From the NCBI RefSeq assembly GCF_015221875.1, contig NZ_JACYGY010000002.1:991573-1055572 (forward strand): a stretch of DNA of 64,000 bases, in the 5' to 3' direction. This DNA comes from Dyadobacter subterraneus (GTDB taxonomy: Bacteria > Bacteroidota > Bacteroidia > Cytophagales > Spirosomataceae). The notes under the pieces are model-generated. The model saw only the letters and a program-made list of their open reading frames with translations. It ran no database searches and was not told the DNA's origin. Position numbers and translations under genes: made by a program. Of this stretch, positions 1 through 9,338 are shown piece by piece (position 1 is the stretch's first letter; the number at the start of each line of letters is the position of its first letter).

Positions 1-737
1 AGTTGTGCAATAAGGTTTTCTTTGATCACAGAAACTTCCGTTGCCGGTTTTGCATTTACATTTTGATATACCGGACAAAGTGGGGACTGAAACTGCGCCT
101 CATTAATGGCAGCTGCAAGTTCCTCGCGTGCCGGCTCCATCAAAGGAGAATGGAAAGCACCACCAACCTGAAGTAAAAGTGCGCGCTTGGCACCGGCAGC
201 TTTTAACAGCTCACAGGCTTTTTCCACACCTTCAATGGTTCCTGATATCACAACTTGGCCCGGGCAGTTATAATTAGCAGGAACAACAATTTCGTCGGTT
301 ATTCCTGCACAAATTTCCTCTATCGTTTTATCGTCAAGTCCTAAAATTGCGGCCATTGTTGACGGGCGCAATAAACATGCTTTTTGCATGGCATCGGCGC
401 GTTTGGCCACCAATCGTAAACCATCGTCGAAAGAAAGTGCTCCCGCTGCTACAAGGGCAGAAAACTCTCCAAGAGAATGCCCTGCTACCATGTTTGGCGT
501 AAAATCTTCACTGATTTTTGCCAGCACCACGGAGTGGATGAAAATTGCAGGCTGTGTAACATTTGTTTGTTTAAGCTCCTCGTCGGTGCCCTCAAACATA
601 ATTTTGGTAATGTCAAATCCCAGAATATCGTTTGCCTGATCAAAAAATGATTTGGCTGAATCAGAGCTTTGATATAAGTCTAAACCCATTCCTTTGAACT
701 GTGAACCTTGTCCCGGAAATATGTAGGCTTTTTTCAT
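1..737 (-). CDS. fabD: Malonyl-CoA:ACP transacylase, C-terminus cut by window edge
   Basis: Transfers malonyl from CoA to acyl carrier protein in the cytoplasm, supplying fatty-acid synthesis. The protein reads from an ATG at 735-737 and about 245 residues are visible. Seen: the N-terminal PGQGSQ motif (residues 8-13), the nucleophile elbow GHSLGE with Ser88, and a FHSPLM motif near residue 200 that carries the catalytic histidine region. FabD proteins are usually about 290-310 residues, so roughly 50-60 C-terminal residues lie outside the window. It lies downstream of the large secreted-protein gene on the same strand, with a hairpin between them, so it is probably a separate transcription unit. 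Identification is firm. Confidence 0.95.
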   Translation of the reverse strand, partial: MKKAYIFPGQGSQFKGMGLDLYQSSDSAKSFFDQANDILGFDITKIMFEGTDEELKQTNVTQPAIFIHSVVLAKISEDFTPNMVAGHSLGEFSALVAAGALSFDDGLRLVAKRADAMQKACLLRPSTMAAILGLDDKTIEEICAGITDEIVVPANYNCPGQVVISGTIEGVEKACELLKAAGAKRALLLQVGGAFHSPLMEPAREELAAAINEAQFQSPLCPVYQNVNAKPATEVSVIKENLIAQ

Positions 738-777
738 AATTGGTTGATTTAAAAATTGGTCATGGTAACAAAACGCA

Positions 778-806
778 GTAGCCCGGTTATAGTTTAACCG
801 GGCTAC
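778..806 (-). terminator. Perfect 12-bp hairpin between the secreted-protein gene and fabD
   Basis: Arms GTAGCCCGGTTA (778-789) and TAACCGGGCTAC (795-806) pair perfectly around a 5-nt loop. It sits just after the stop of the minus-strand gene ending at 874. Read on the minus strand it is followed by TGCGTTTTG, a poor T-tract, so it is a plausible but weak intrinsic terminator. Confidence 0.55.
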
Positions 807-873
807 AAATAACGTACTAGAAGTTGAAAGAAAAAAAGTCTGTGTTTTAACAGCTTAAAAGTGGGCGTTGTTT

Positions 874-3765
874 TTATCTAAGAATCTGGACCCAACCTTT
901 GAAAGTGGCTGGTTTTCCTTCACGCTGTACAGACTCGAAATTAACAATCACTTCATAATAATACTGTCCTGCTGCCAGATCGTTTCCACTGTTGTTTTTT
1001 CCGTTCCAGTTGATGTTCACATCTTTGGAATCATACACTTTGGCACCCCAGCGGTTAAACACTTTGAAGTCCAGTGACTGAACAAAACTTGGACATTTAA
1101 GCGGCGTGAAAAGATCATTTTTGCCATCACCGTTTGGCGTGATCACATTCGGCAGTGCAAAAATCGGACAGTTGTCTTTGCAGACGGTGTTGCTCGGTGC
1201 ACTTTCTGTCCCGTATTTATTGACCGCAGTCACGTAATAACAACCTGCAAAAGAAGTCAGTCCCTCATGTGCAAAAGTAGTGGCAGCCGGCGCTGTGATT
1301 TCTTTCAGAAGTGTTGGCGTGTCACCTTCATACCTTGTGTAATAAAGTCTGTAAGCGGTTATCGCCTGGTCGCAGTTTGCACTGTTCGGATATGTCCATG
1401 ACAGATTGTTTGTAAAGGAAGTCTGGTCACAGAACTCATCCGGTGTAATTGTGGCACAATCCAGCTGGTCAATACTCAGCACCGGCACACATGGTTTTGT
1501 GGTATCCGAAGCAGAGACACAGATTATCTGTGAGAAGTTGTAGAGCGGATCAACCTTGATCTGGGTATTGTTGTAAGATCCTACGGTTTCTACTTTATAA
1601 CAGTAAACAACATCTTTTGAAATGGTCACATTGACTGTTCCGTCCTGTGCATATTTATCTGTTCCGTCATCAGTGTAAGTATAGGAAGCTGCGCCGGTCA
1701 CTGTGACATCTGCAATCCTGTTGAATGTTCCGGGTTTGGATTTGTCTTCACGGTACACCCTGTGCGTCTGGTTATCATTGCTCCATGGGACATTGGCTGT
1801 CCAGTTCAATCTGATCGCATTCGGATTGGCCGAACCTTGTGATAAACGGACACTGCTGGCCGGATCGGTCTCGTCCAGTTTTACAAGTTTGCCTGCATCA
1901 GTGTAATAATATTCGAGTTTATAACGATAAGCATTGGCAACCGTGTTCAGGTTTTTATCAACATAAATGGTATCAGGCGCGCCGGCTACCAGGTTTGTGT
2001 TGATGGTAGCGATGTTTGTAAAATCAGTACCTGAAAGTCCTGTTGCACGGAAAAGTTTGTACTGCGCAGGAATGGAAGCACCAGCCTGTAAAGTTGGTCT
2101 TGTCCATTTCACAGTAATAATTCCTCTTGTATCGCTTGTAGAATCCACAGTGACATTGGTAATAACCGGCATCAGAAGGGGTACTTCGATACAAACCTGT
2201 TCAGAAGCTTTACTTTCACCGCCGCCGATCAAGTAACCTGGCTGTGTGATGTCTGAATCAGGTCTTGGGAATACGACCACGATACGGTAACTGTAAGAAA
2301 TTCCTGATTTCAGACCTGCACCTGCATTGTTGTCGGTGTAAGTAACCTGATCAGCATTGACCCTTGCAATTTCCTCATAACCATAACCATCCAATCCTGT
2401 AAAACATACATCTTTTGAAATTTCACGGCAACCCTCTCTTCTGTAAATAACAATTTTGGCGCCTGGCACCTGACATTTGTAAGAATCCCAGGTCAGCTTG
2501 AATGCTTTTCCGGCAGCATCGGTGACAGCGGTTGCGGCCAGGTTTTGTGGCTGCGGCCCGTAAACCTTGATATGCAGTGTGGTGATATCGACCAGTTTCT
2601 GGAACAGGGTAGGGTTTGGGGTATTGGGTCCGGGGCCGTCCTCAACTTTGAAAAGTACTTCATAGGGTTCAAGCCTGATCTGGTTACAGCCGGTCTGCCA
2701 GGTGAATTGTCCTGTGAGCGTCCCTTGTGCACCTTGCTGGGGGACTGAGAAAGTGGCATAAGCAGGAGACACAAGCGCGGTGGCCTGGTAGAGCCCGCTG
2801 GTACTGGTGAGCGTAAGTTTATCCCCGTTTTTATCGGTCGCTTTTACGATCTGGTTAACCAGCGTTCCTGCCTCGACGCACAGATCAGGAATTAAATCGA
2901 GTTTTGGCCGGTCGTTCCGGGCATCGACTACAATAATCTGCATATCCCTGATAATGTCACCAATTTTCACACCGTCACGCCATTCCTCGACGACGAATGC
3001 TACATTGTAAAATCCTCTTGTTACAGGCGCATCCCAAATTAAGTCGCCTGTTAAGGCATTCATACTAAAAGTAGCAGGGCTCGCTCCGGTTTCTGTTCTG
3101 CCGGGAGGGGTTACCAGATTCGGATCTTTGTACCCAAGGTTAACACCAAGACCTGTTCCTCGTACATTTTGTTGTGGAGTGTAAAGATGATAAGCAATAC
3201 TATCTCCGTCTGCGTCAAATGCACCGGGGTTGTGAATGTACCGTTGTCCGACTGCTGCCAGATCAATAGGTGCGTTGAGTAAAATGGGAGTTTGATTAGC
3301 ACCGACGAAAGCGTTGATAATAAGATTGGTATGAACAAAGAAATTAAGATCGCTTGTTGGTGCAGGGCTGAGATTTAAAATACTGTTGTTTCGATTATCG
3401 ATCATAACTGCTATCGTCCAGTCTCCGGTCGATGGGAAGGCGTATCGCGTTGTATAAACATTAATTGTAGTATTGTTGCCGATATCCCTAAGTAAAGCTC
3501 TATCCCTGTCTACCTTCCTGGGTGCGACCTGACCATTGCTTCCGGTTGGATAAAAATACATTGATACATCGTTCTGTAAATCCGCTGCATCCTTTCCAGT
3601 ATTTACATCAAAGTATCCCGTAAAAGTTACATCATAGGTATTAGTATTTCCAATTCTTTTGGCGGTTATTTCACCAGCTCTTGCATGGGTAGCATGTGCC
3701 CGTTGAGACACAAAAAAGCAGGAAATAAAAAGAATCAGAAGCTGAAATCGTAAATTATTTCGCAT
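874..3765 (-). CDS. Large secreted protein with fibronectin III-like repeats and gliding-motility-associated (T9SS type B) C-terminal domain
   Basis: A 963-residue exported protein. Seen: a signal peptide at residues 1-25 (hydrophobic stretch ending near RAHA), an N-terminal beta-rich region with a cadherin/Ig-like stretch around 160-280 (FDADGDS), several fibronectin type III-like repeats from about 400 to 860 (repeated TWDSYKC, RLNWTANVPW, NNLSWTYPN type strands), and a terminal domain from about 880 with ITPNGDGKNDLF, FKVFNRWGAKVY and WNGKNNSGNDLAAGQYYY. That last block is the CHU_C/gliding-motility-associated domain, which targets proteins to the type IX secretion system. Exact role unknown; surface adhesin or matrix protein is an inference. 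Two smaller proteins with the same C-terminal domain lie at 49.8-53.8 kb. Confidence 0.88.
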   Translation of the reverse strand: MRNNLRFQLLILFISCFFVSQRAHATHARAGEITAKRIGNTNTYDVTFTGYFDVNTGKDAADLQNDVSMYFYPTGSNGQVAPRKVDRDRALLRDIGNNTTINVYTTRYAFPSTGDWTIAVMIDNRNNSILNLSPAPTSDLNFFVHTNLIINAFVGANQTPILLNAPIDLAAVGQRYIHNPGAFDADGDSIAYHLYTPQQNVRGTGLGVNLGYKDPNLVTPPGRTETGASPATFSMNALTGDLIWDAPVTRGFYNVAFVVEEWRDGVKIGDIIRDMQIIVVDARNDRPKLDLIPDLCVEAGTLVNQIVKATDKNGDKLTLTSTSGLYQATALVSPAYATFSVPQQGAQGTLTGQFTWQTGCNQIRLEPYEVLFKVEDGPGPNTPNPTLFQKLVDITTLHIKVYGPQPQNLAATAVTDAAGKAFKLTWDSYKCQVPGAKIVIYRREGCREISKDVCFTGLDGYGYEEIARVNADQVTYTDNNAGAGLKSGISYSYRIVVVFPRPDSDITQPGYLIGGGESKASEQVCIEVPLLMPVITNVTVDSTSDTRGIITVKWTRPTLQAGASIPAQYKLFRATGLSGTDFTNIATINTNLVAGAPDTIYVDKNLNTVANAYRYKLEYYYTDAGKLVKLDETDPASSVRLSQGSANPNAIRLNWTANVPWSNDNQTHRVYREDKSKPGTFNRIADVTVTGAASYTYTDDGTDKYAQDGTVNVTISKDVVYCYKVETVGSYNNTQIKVDPLYNFSQIICVSASDTTKPCVPVLSIDQLDCATITPDEFCDQTSFTNNLSWTYPNSANCDQAITAYRLYYTRYEGDTPTLLKEITAPAATTFAHEGLTSFAGCYYVTAVNKYGTESAPSNTVCKDNCPIFALPNVITPNGDGKNDLFTPLKCPSFVQSLDFKVFNRWGAKVYDSKDVNINWNGKNNSGNDLAAGQYYYEVIVNFESVQREGKPATFKGWVQILR

Positions 3766-4100
3766 ACGTTTTAAAACTTTTTCAGGATAGAGGTAAGTGC
3801 TATAAATCTTTAACGAATTATAATGCTATGCGATGAACGAAAAATCTTATTAAATGTGTATCCGAAACACAGGAATTGTGATACATAACGGATTATCTTT
3901 TTTTCGAAATGTTGAAATGGACTTAAAAATGTAAGTATCAGGATTAATAACGGAGCAAAGAGGTACTTAATAATGATTATAAATTGTAAAGCGCTTCATA
4001 AAAATGATCCTCTTTTATTGTGTCGCACAGGTTTGTGCCATACCTTTGAAAGGTTCTAAATATACCTTATTTTTTTGTACTAAAACTATTCGTGTTTGCT
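3766..4100. other. Divergent intergenic region upstream of the secreted protein gene and sdhC
   Basis: 335 AT-rich bases between two divergent genes. The right half holds the sdh promoter given separately. I see no convincing TAnnTTTG box for the leftward gene; CAAAGAGGTA near 3957 is close but has four bases in the spacer instead of two. No ORF or RNA gene is evident. Confidence 0.6.
4018..4048 (+). promoter_or_regulatory. sdhCAB promoter, Bacteroidota type
   Basis: TTG at 4018-4020 (-33 element), a 20-nt spacer, then TACCTTTG at 4041-4048, a match to the Bacteroidota -7 consensus TAnnTTTG. It would start transcription near 4055, leaving about 45 nt of leader before the sdhC ATG at 4101. 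Confidence 0.7.
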
Positions 4101-4772
4101 ATGTCTTGGTTTACACAAGCGTTAACAAGTTCCATCGGTAAGAAGCTGATTATGTCGCTTACCGGTTTATTTTTGATCAGTTTTCTGGTAATACATGCAA
4201 CCATCAATGCAATGATTTTTTACAATGATGGGGGCGAAACTTTTTCTCACTGGGGACATTTCATGGGAACAAATCCCATAATCCGGACCCTTGAAATCGG
4301 TTTGGTACTAGGTTTTCTTATTCATATTGCGGATGGTCTGTGGTTGACAAAACTTAACCAGAGTGCAAGACCTGTGAAGTATGCTGTAACCAACCCAAGT
4401 GCCAACAGTACATGGTATTCCCGCAGTATGGGTTTGCTGGGTACATTGATCCTGATCTTTTTAGTGATCCATACCTCACATTTCTGGATTCCAAACCGTA
4501 CCAATCAATTTGCTACGGGAGAAGAGCTTAATCTTTATCAGATGATGCTTGACATTTTCCAGAACATCTGGGTTGTGATCATCTATGTACTTGGCTGTTT
4601 CTCACTTGCCTGGCATTTATTGCACGGTTTTCAAAGCGCCTTTAAAACATTGGGTCTTTATCATTTGAAATATAACGGTGCGATTCATGTGGTTGGCGTT
4701 GCATTTTCGATTGTTGTCCCGATAATTTTCGCGCTGATGCCAATCTCAATCTATCTTGGATGGGTTTATTAA
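4101..4772 (+). CDS. sdhC: Succinate dehydrogenase / fumarate reductase cytochrome b subunit
   Basis: Membrane anchor subunit of respiratory complex II, passing electrons between the iron-sulfur subunit and the quinone pool (menaquinone in this phylum). About 223 residues with five hydrophobic segments, typical of the single-polypeptide b-type anchor. Histidines suited as haem ligands occur in membrane segments: His32 (LVIHATINA), His75 (FLIHIADG), one in VIHTSHFW and one in WHLLHGFQSAF. A GTG at 4092 is in frame, but ATG at 4101 begins the conserved MSWF N-terminus and is preferred. It opens the sdhC-sdhA-sdhB operon, the usual order in Bacteroidota. Confidence 0.93.
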   Translation: MSWFTQALTSSIGKKLIMSLTGLFLISFLVIHATINAMIFYNDGGETFSHWGHFMGTNPIIRTLEIGLVLGFLIHIADGLWLTKLNQSARPVKYAVTNPSANSTWYSRSMGLLGTLILIFLVIHTSHFWIPNRTNQFATGEELNLYQMMLDIFQNIWVVIIYVLGCFSLAWHLLHGFQSAFKTLGLYHLKYNGAIHVVGVAFSIVVPIIFALMPISIYLGWVY

Positions 4773-4884
4773 GTTCTGCATTTGACTGTCATTATCAGGT
4801 CTTAGATATTGGCTCTTAAAAGTTAAATGTTCTTGTTTAAATAGTTGAATCTAATTTTTCAGGTTAATTAACATTTCAAAATAT

Positions 4885-6873
4885 ATGGCAACTTCATCTC
4901 GTCTGGATGCCAGAATACCTCAAGGCTCGCTGGAAGATAAGTGGGAAAAATACAAATCATCAGTACCCCTTGTAAACCCTGCCAACAAGCGTAATATTGA
5001 AGTAATTGTAGTAGGAACCGGTTTGGCTGGTGCCTCTGCTGCTGCTACGCTGGCGGAAATGGGATACAAAGTAAAAGCATTTTGTTTTCAGGATTCCCCT
5101 CGTCGTGCGCACTCTATTGCTGCACAGGGTGGTATCAATGCTGCTAAAAATTACCAAAATGATGGTGACTCGGTTCATCGTCTTTTTTACGATACAATTA
5201 AAGGAGGAGATTACCGGTCACGCGAAGCAAATGTGCATCGTCTGGCGGAAGTTTCCGGAAATATTATTGACCAATGCGTTGCACAAGGTGTTCCTTTTGC
5301 ACGTGAGTACGGCGGACTTCTTTCCAACCGGTCTTTCGGTGGGGTGCAGGTTCAGCGTACATTTTATGCGGCTGGACAAACTGGTCAGCAGCTTTTATTA
5401 GGTGCTTATTCAGGTTTGCAGCGCCAGGTTGGGATGGGAACAATCACCATGTACAACCGTCACGAAATGCTTGATGTTGTAAAAATCGACGGAAAGTGTC
5501 GTGGTATCATTGCAAGAAACCTGATTACAGGTGAATTGGAAAGACATTCGGCTCACGCAGTTTTACTTTGTACAGGTGGTTACGGAAACGTATTTTATCT
5601 GTCAACAAATGCGATGGGTAGTAATGTTACGGCTGCCTGGAAAGCGCATAAGCGTGGTGCATTCTTCGGAAACCCATGTTTTACGCAAATTCACCCGACA
5701 TGTATTCCGGTATCCGGTGAGCATCAGTCGAAACTGACTTTGATGTCAGAATCACTTCGTAATGATGGTCGTATCTGGGTTCCGAAAAAACAAAACGATA
5801 CACGTGCCGGAAATGAAATTCCGGAAGACGAAAGAGATTATTACCTGGAACGTCGTTACCCGGCTTTTGGTAACCTTGTTCCACGCGATATCGCTTCCCG
5901 TGCTGCGAAGGAAAGATGTGATGCAGGATATGGGGTAGGTACTTCCAAGCTGGCAGTATTCCTTGATTTCTCAGCAGCTTTCCACCGTTACGGACAAGGA
6001 GAAGCAAATAAAAATAATATTACCAATGCCTCAGAAGCCCAGATTCTGGAATGGGGTAAGGCGGTAGTGAAAGAAAAGTATGGTAACCTTTTCGATATGT
6101 ATAAGCAGATCACAGGAGAAGATCCTTATGAAGTGCCTATGCGTATTTATCCTGCGGTTCACTATACAATGGGCGGACTTTGGGTTGATTACAACTTAAT
6201 GACAACTGTTCCGGGATTGTATTCATTAGGCGAAGCAAATTTCTCAGATCACGGTGCAAACCGTTTGGGAGCTTCTGCGCTGATGCAAGGTTTGGCAGAT
6301 GGTTATTTTGTAATTCCAATTACTGTTGGAGCTTACCTGGCGGGTGAAATCAGAACCGGTAAAATTTCTACCGATCATGAAGCGTTCGTTCAGACTGAAA
6401 AGGAAGTAAATGACAGAATTCAGAAACTGATCACGATTCAGGGAAAAACTTCTCCTGAATTATTCCACCGCCGTTTGGGTAAAATTATGTGGGATAAATG
6501 TGGAATGGCACGTAATGAAAAAGGATTGAAAGAAGCTATTTTGGAAATCCGTGCACTGCGTGAAGAATTCTGGAAAGATGTTAAAGTAATGGGTACTGTA
6601 AAAGATTTCAACCCAGAGCTTGACAAAGCAAACCGTGTTGCCGACTTTATCGAATTAGGTGAATTGATGTGTATTGATGCATTAACACGTAATGAATCTT
6701 GTGGCGGTCACTTCCGTGAGGAATACCAGACAGAAGAAGGTGAAGCACTTCGTGATGATGAGAACTTTATGTTTGTGTCGGCATGGGAGCATATCGGAAC
6801 TGAGAAATGGGAGCTTCATAAAGAAGAGCTTGTTTACGATAACATTAAAATCGCTCAGAGAAGTTATAAGTAG
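4885..6873 (+). CDS. sdhA: Succinate dehydrogenase / fumarate reductase flavoprotein subunit
   Basis: Catalytic subunit of complex II, oxidising succinate to fumarate (or the reverse) on the cytoplasmic face. 662 residues. Seen: the FAD-binding dinucleotide fold [12 protein letters not shown] (about 42-53), [15 protein letters not shown] with His77 as the likely covalent FAD ligand, the active-site region [12 protein letters not shown], and the conserved C-terminal FAD segment [17 protein letters not shown]. The length of about 660 and the C-terminal [11 protein letters not shown] segment fit the Bacteroidota/epsilonproteobacterial-like SdhA class. It lies 112 nt after sdhC and 105 nt before sdhB. 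Its stop codon runs directly into a GCTWTCR heptad repeat. Confidence 0.96.
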   Translation: MATSSRLDARIPQGSLEDKWEKYKSSVPLVNPANKRNIEVIVVGTGLAGASAAATLAEMGYKVKAFCFQDSPRRAHSIAAQGGINAAKNYQNDGDSVHRLFYDTIKGGDYRSREANVHRLAEVSGNIIDQCVAQGVPFAREYGGLLSNRSFGGVQVQRTFYAAGQTGQQLLLGAYSGLQRQVGMGTITMYNRHEMLDVVKIDGKCRGIIARNLITGELERHSAHAVLLCTGGYGNVFYLSTNAMGSNVTAAWKAHKRGAFFGNPCFTQIHPTCIPVSGEHQSKLTLMSESLRNDGRIWVPKKQNDTRAGNEIPEDERDYYLERRYPAFGNLVPRDIASRAAKERCDAGYGVGTSKLAVFLDFSAAFHRYGQGEANKNNITNASEAQILEWGKAVVKEKYGNLFDMYKQITGEDPYEVPMRIYPAVHYTMGGLWVDYNLMTTVPGLYSLGEANFSDHGANRLGASALMQGLADGYFVIPITVGAYLAGEIRTGKISTDHEAFVQTEKEVNDRIQKLITIQGKTSPELFHRRLGKIMWDKCGMARNEKGLKEAILEIRALREEFWKDVKVMGTVKDFNPELDKANRVADFIELGELMCIDALTRNESCGGHFREEYQTEEGEALRDDENFMFVSAWEHIGTEKWELHKEELVYDNIKIAQRSYK

Positions 6874-6900
6874 CTATCGGCTTTCAGCTTTCGGCTATCG
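6873..6900 (+). repeat. Four tandem GCTWTCR heptads after sdhA
   Basis: Seen: GCTATCG, GCTTTCA, GCTTTCG, GCTATCG back to back, starting on the final G of the sdhA stop codon. Related arrays follow the stops of three other genes in the window (26478, 27653 on the minus strand, 39803). Function unknown. Confidence 0.75.
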
Positions 6901-6978
6901 GCATTAAACCCGGTGCTTCTTATGAGTTTATAACTAAAATAAATTTCGTTAATAGTTAATCATTAACAGTTTAGAAAA

Positions 6979-7746
6979 ATGAGTGCAGGCAATATGCGTC
7001 TTACGCTTAAAGTGTGGAGACAAAGCAATACAGATACACAAGGAGGATTTGAAAGCTATAATCTGGACGGCGTTTCTCCAGATATGTCCTTCCTTGAAAT
7101 GTTCGATATTCTTAACGAACAATTAATTGAAGAAAATAAAGAGCCTGTCGCGTTTGACCACGATTGTAGAGAAGGTATTTGTGGATCTTGTTCAATGTTT
7201 ATCAATGGACGTCCACACGGACCTTTGAAAGGCGTAACAACGTGTCAGTTGCATATGCGTTCTTTCCAGGATGGTGATACAATCACAGTGGAGCCATGGA
7301 GAGCAGCAGGATTTCCGGTGATTAAGGATTTGGTTGTAGATCGTGATGGTTTTGACCGTATTATATCAGCTGGTGGATTTGTGTCTGTTAACACAGGAAA
7401 TGCACAGGATGCAAACAATCTTCCAATCGCAAAAGAAAATGCTGATGATGCATTTGCAGCTGCGGCCTGTATTGGTTGCGGGGCTTGTGTAGCAGCTTGT
7501 AAAAATGCATCTGCGATGTTGTTCGTATCTGCTAAAATTTCTCAGCTTGCTTTATTGCCACAAGGCCAGGCTGAGCGTAGTATTCGTGCAGAGAAGATGG
7601 TAGCGCAAATGGATGCAGAAGGTTTTGGTAACTGTACCAACACTCATGCTTGTTCAGCTGAATGTCCAAAAGAGATCAGCTTTGAGAATATCGCACGCAT
7701 GAACCGTGAATATATCGGAGCAAAATCTTCTTCGAAAGCAGTTTAG
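6979..7746 (+). CDS. sdhB: Succinate dehydrogenase / fumarate reductase iron-sulfur subunit
   Basis: Electron-transfer subunit of complex II linking the flavoprotein to the membrane anchor. 255 residues. Seen: an N-terminal 2Fe-2S ferredoxin domain with [13 protein letters not shown] (Cys63, Cys68, Cys71) and TTCQ (Cys89), followed by a C-terminal domain with [14 protein letters not shown] near residue 160 and [15 protein letters not shown] near 215 for the 4Fe-4S and 3Fe-4S clusters. All expected cysteines are present. Last gene of the operon; a strong intrinsic terminator follows 34 nt after the stop. Confidence 0.96.
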   Translation: MSAGNMRLTLKVWRQSNTDTQGGFESYNLDGVSPDMSFLEMFDILNEQLIEENKEPVAFDHDCREGICGSCSMFINGRPHGPLKGVTTCQLHMRSFQDGDTITVEPWRAAGFPVIKDLVVDRDGFDRIISAGGFVSVNTGNAQDANNLPIAKENADDAFAAAACIGCGACVAACKNASAMLFVSAKISQLALLPQGQAERSIRAEKMVAQMDAEGFGNCTNTHACSAECPKEISFENIARMNREYIGAKSSSKAV

Positions 7747-7780
7747 AAATACAAATTCGAAAGAATTTTCAATATATTGA

Positions 7781-7813
7781 GAGGCGGTTTATTCAGTTAA
7801 ACTGCCTCTTTTT
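7781..7813 (+). terminator. Intrinsic terminator of sdhCAB
   Basis: Arms GAGGCGGTTTA (7781-7791) and TAAACTGCCTC (7798-7808) form an 11-bp stem with one G-U pair and a 6-nt loop, followed by five T. Confidence 0.9.
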
Positions 7814-7867
7814 GTTAGGACATAGCTAGAAAATGTTTTAACAATTGCTGTAGGTAAAACCTACATT

Positions 7868-7996
7868 GTAGCCGTGGATTTCAATCCACAGAAATCAGAA
7901 AAATGCCATCGGCATGATCGATATCATAACCGTGGATTTCAATCCGCGGGAAATTAATATTTGGCGGACTAATATTAAATGCCGTAGGCATGGCCG
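7868..7996. repeat. Two tandem copies of a palindromic intergenic element
   Basis: Seen: copy one (7868-7916) has GCCGTGGATTTCAATCCAC followed by ATGCCATCGGCAT (7903-7915); copy two (7927-7996) has CCGTGGATTTCAATCCGCGG followed by TTAATATT...AATATTAA and ATGCCGTAGGCAT. Each copy can fold into a GTGGATT/AATCCAC hairpin and a second ATGCC/GGCAT hairpin. It lies between two terminators and encodes nothing obvious. It looks like a dispersed Bacteroidota repeat (REP-like or non-autonomous element); its copy number elsewhere in the genome cannot be seen here. Confidence 0.65.
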
Positions 7997-8011
7997 GTTT
8001 ATTATCCAATT

Positions 8012-8058
8012 AAAAACAGAAAGGCGACTGATTTGGTATCAGTCGCCTTTCTGTTTTT
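8012..8058 (-). terminator. 21-bp intrinsic terminator of the ompH-like gene
   Basis: Arms at 8012-8032 and 8038-8058 are perfectly complementary (core AGAAAGGCGACTGAT / ATCAGTCGCCTTTCT) with a 5-nt loop. A/T runs flank both sides, so it can act in both directions. It lies 22 nt beyond the stop at 8081. Confidence 0.92.
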
Positions 8059-8080
8059 TCAATCCAAATGAATCAATCAA

Positions 8081-8701
8081 TTATTTCTTAGTCGAATCAG
8101 CAGCAGCTTTTGAAGCGTCAGAACCTTTATATTCCTTGTTCAAACCTTCTATAATTTTCTGCGTTACATCAAGAGATTTGTCAGCGAACAAAATTCCACC
8201 GCCTAAAGAATAACCTAATACATATTCGTATTTATTATCCTTGTTATATTTTTCAATATAAGCTCTGATCTGTTTGTAAAGCTCTTCATTTTTACCAGCT
8301 TCTTCCTGTTGAAGTCCAGCCATAGCCTGATCGCGGTAAGCGATAAGATCCTGCTGTTTTTTACCAAGCTGAGCTTCCGTAGAACGAGCCTGGTCAGGAG
8401 TCATTGTTTGTGCTTTTTGCTGAAAAAATGCAATTTCATTCTGCAATGAGCGACCTTTTGTGTTCAATTCATTTTCCAATTGGAAATGTTTGTTTTCAAG
8501 CGCTTTCTTAGTGTCCTTAAAGAAATCGTAATTCGTCAAAAGAGAATCAACCTGCACATAAACAGTACGACGACCTGCTACTACACCATCCGATCCCGCT
8601 GCAACGGATTCAGATTTACCTCCTGAGAAATGTAAGAAAAATAACACCGCTACGGCTATGCTAAGCACGATGTTCCAAATTAACGAAGTATTGTTATTCA
8701 C
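8081..8701 (-). CDS. OmpH/Skp-family periplasmic chaperone-like protein
   Basis: A 206-residue exported coiled-coil protein of the OmpH/Skp family, which holds outer-membrane proteins in the periplasm. Seen: an N-terminal hydrophobic segment (LIWNIVLSIAVAVLFFLHF), then VYVQVDSLLTNYDFFKDTKKALE, a long charged helix rich in Lys, Glu and Gln, and the terminal VLGYSLGGGILFADKSLDVT strand typical of the family. Start: a longer reading from a TTG at 8758 is possible, but a TATCTTTG -7 box lies inside it (8735-8742), so the GTG at 8701 starting VNNNTSLIWN is preferred. The hydrophobic segment may stay as a membrane anchor. Confidence 0.85.
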   Translation of the reverse strand: MNNNTSLIWNIVLSIAVAVLFFLHFSGGKSESVAAGSDGVVAGRRTVYVQVDSLLTNYDFFKDTKKALENKHFQLENELNTKGRSLQNEIAFFQQKAQTMTPDQARSTEAQLGKKQQDLIAYRDQAMAGLQQEEAGKNEELYKQIRAYIEKYNKDNKYEYVLGYSLGGGILFADKSLDVTQKIIEGLNKEYKGSDASKAAADSTKK

Positions 8702-8734
8702 GTTTTTAAGGTTTTGTTTTTTTAGAAAGAGCCG

Positions 8735-8767
8735 CAAAGATAATGATTTGTGTTTCAAGCCCTACAA
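8735..8767 (-). promoter_or_regulatory. Promoter of the ompH-like gene
   Basis: On the minus strand, TTG (8765-8767), a 22-nt spacer and TATCTTTG (8735-8742) match the Bacteroidota -33/-7 pattern. Its position decides the downstream GTG start. Confidence 0.6.
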
Positions 8768-8779
8768 TTATGCGATTTT

Positions 8780-9322
8780 TTACTTTAGTTTAAAAATGGA
8801 AGGATGATGCTTAGCATATAAAATGTCTATTTTTTGTCCGGGCCGAAGGCCTGCGTATTTTTTTGGGTCTAATCCCTGTCGTAAAATACCTTCATCTGTT
8901 CCATACTCAATAACCATAAACTTCTGATTAAAAGTTGTTTTTAGGGTGAAAGAAATTTTAGTCAAGCCTAATACCGTTGCAGTTGTTTCAATTGTTTTGC
9001 GTTCTAAATAATAGGATTTTATTTTTTCATTCAGGCCAACGGCAAGTTGATCTGTAAATAAGTTATACAGACTTAATGATAATATAAAGGTCAAAACACC
9101 TATTACTTTAAAGTACCACTTCCCTGATATAAACAAGCATTTGAAAATCTTATTATTTTCATTCCTTTTCAGAATAGGAAAAAAAATGAATAAATAACCA
9201 ACGGTCGTAATATTTAGCGACCACCATTTCACAGAGCTCCAATATTCCAGATTATGTATGAAGAGAGCCACAAGAAAGAAAGCGACTAACAGCAGAAAAA
9301 TCCCGAATAAAATCTTTTTCAC
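8780..9322 (-). CDS. Small membrane protein of unknown function
   Basis: 180 residues from a GTG start (no ATG available nearby). Seen: a hydrophobic N-terminal segment (ILFGIFLLLVAFFLVALF), a second (ITTVGYLFIFFPIL), a third (VIGVLTFILSLSLYNLFT), then a soluble C-terminal domain with TATVLGLTKISFTLKTTF and LRPGQKIDILYAKHHPSIFKLK. The C-terminal half resembles the DUF3592-type small beta domain (a variable-tone strand, then GQKIDILYxxxxP), but this is only a shape resemblance. It lies 16 nt downstream of cutC and may be cotranscribed with it. Confidence 0.7.
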   Translation of the reverse strand: MKKILFGIFLLLVAFFLVALFIHNLEYWSSVKWWSLNITTVGYLFIFFPILKRNENNKIFKCLFISGKWYFKVIGVLTFILSLSLYNLFTDQLAVGLNEKIKSYYLERKTIETTATVLGLTKISFTLKTTFNQKFMVIEYGTDEGILRQGLDPKKYAGLRPGQKIDILYAKHHPSIFKLK

Positions 9323-9338
9323 ATATTAAATACAAAAG

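Noticed and set aside
2493..2774. Several overlapping open frames inside the large secreted protein gene
   Set aside because: They are antisense or out-of-frame readings of a long, low-bias coding region and have no independent signals.
6901..6978. Terminator between sdhA and sdhB
   Set aside because: No stem with T-tract is present; the heptad array does not form a strong hairpin, so the operon is taken as continuous.
7914..8213. Open frame of 99 codons over the palindromic repeat
   Set aside because: It runs across two terminators, the repeat and the antisense of the ompH-like gene; no start signal or recognisable domain.
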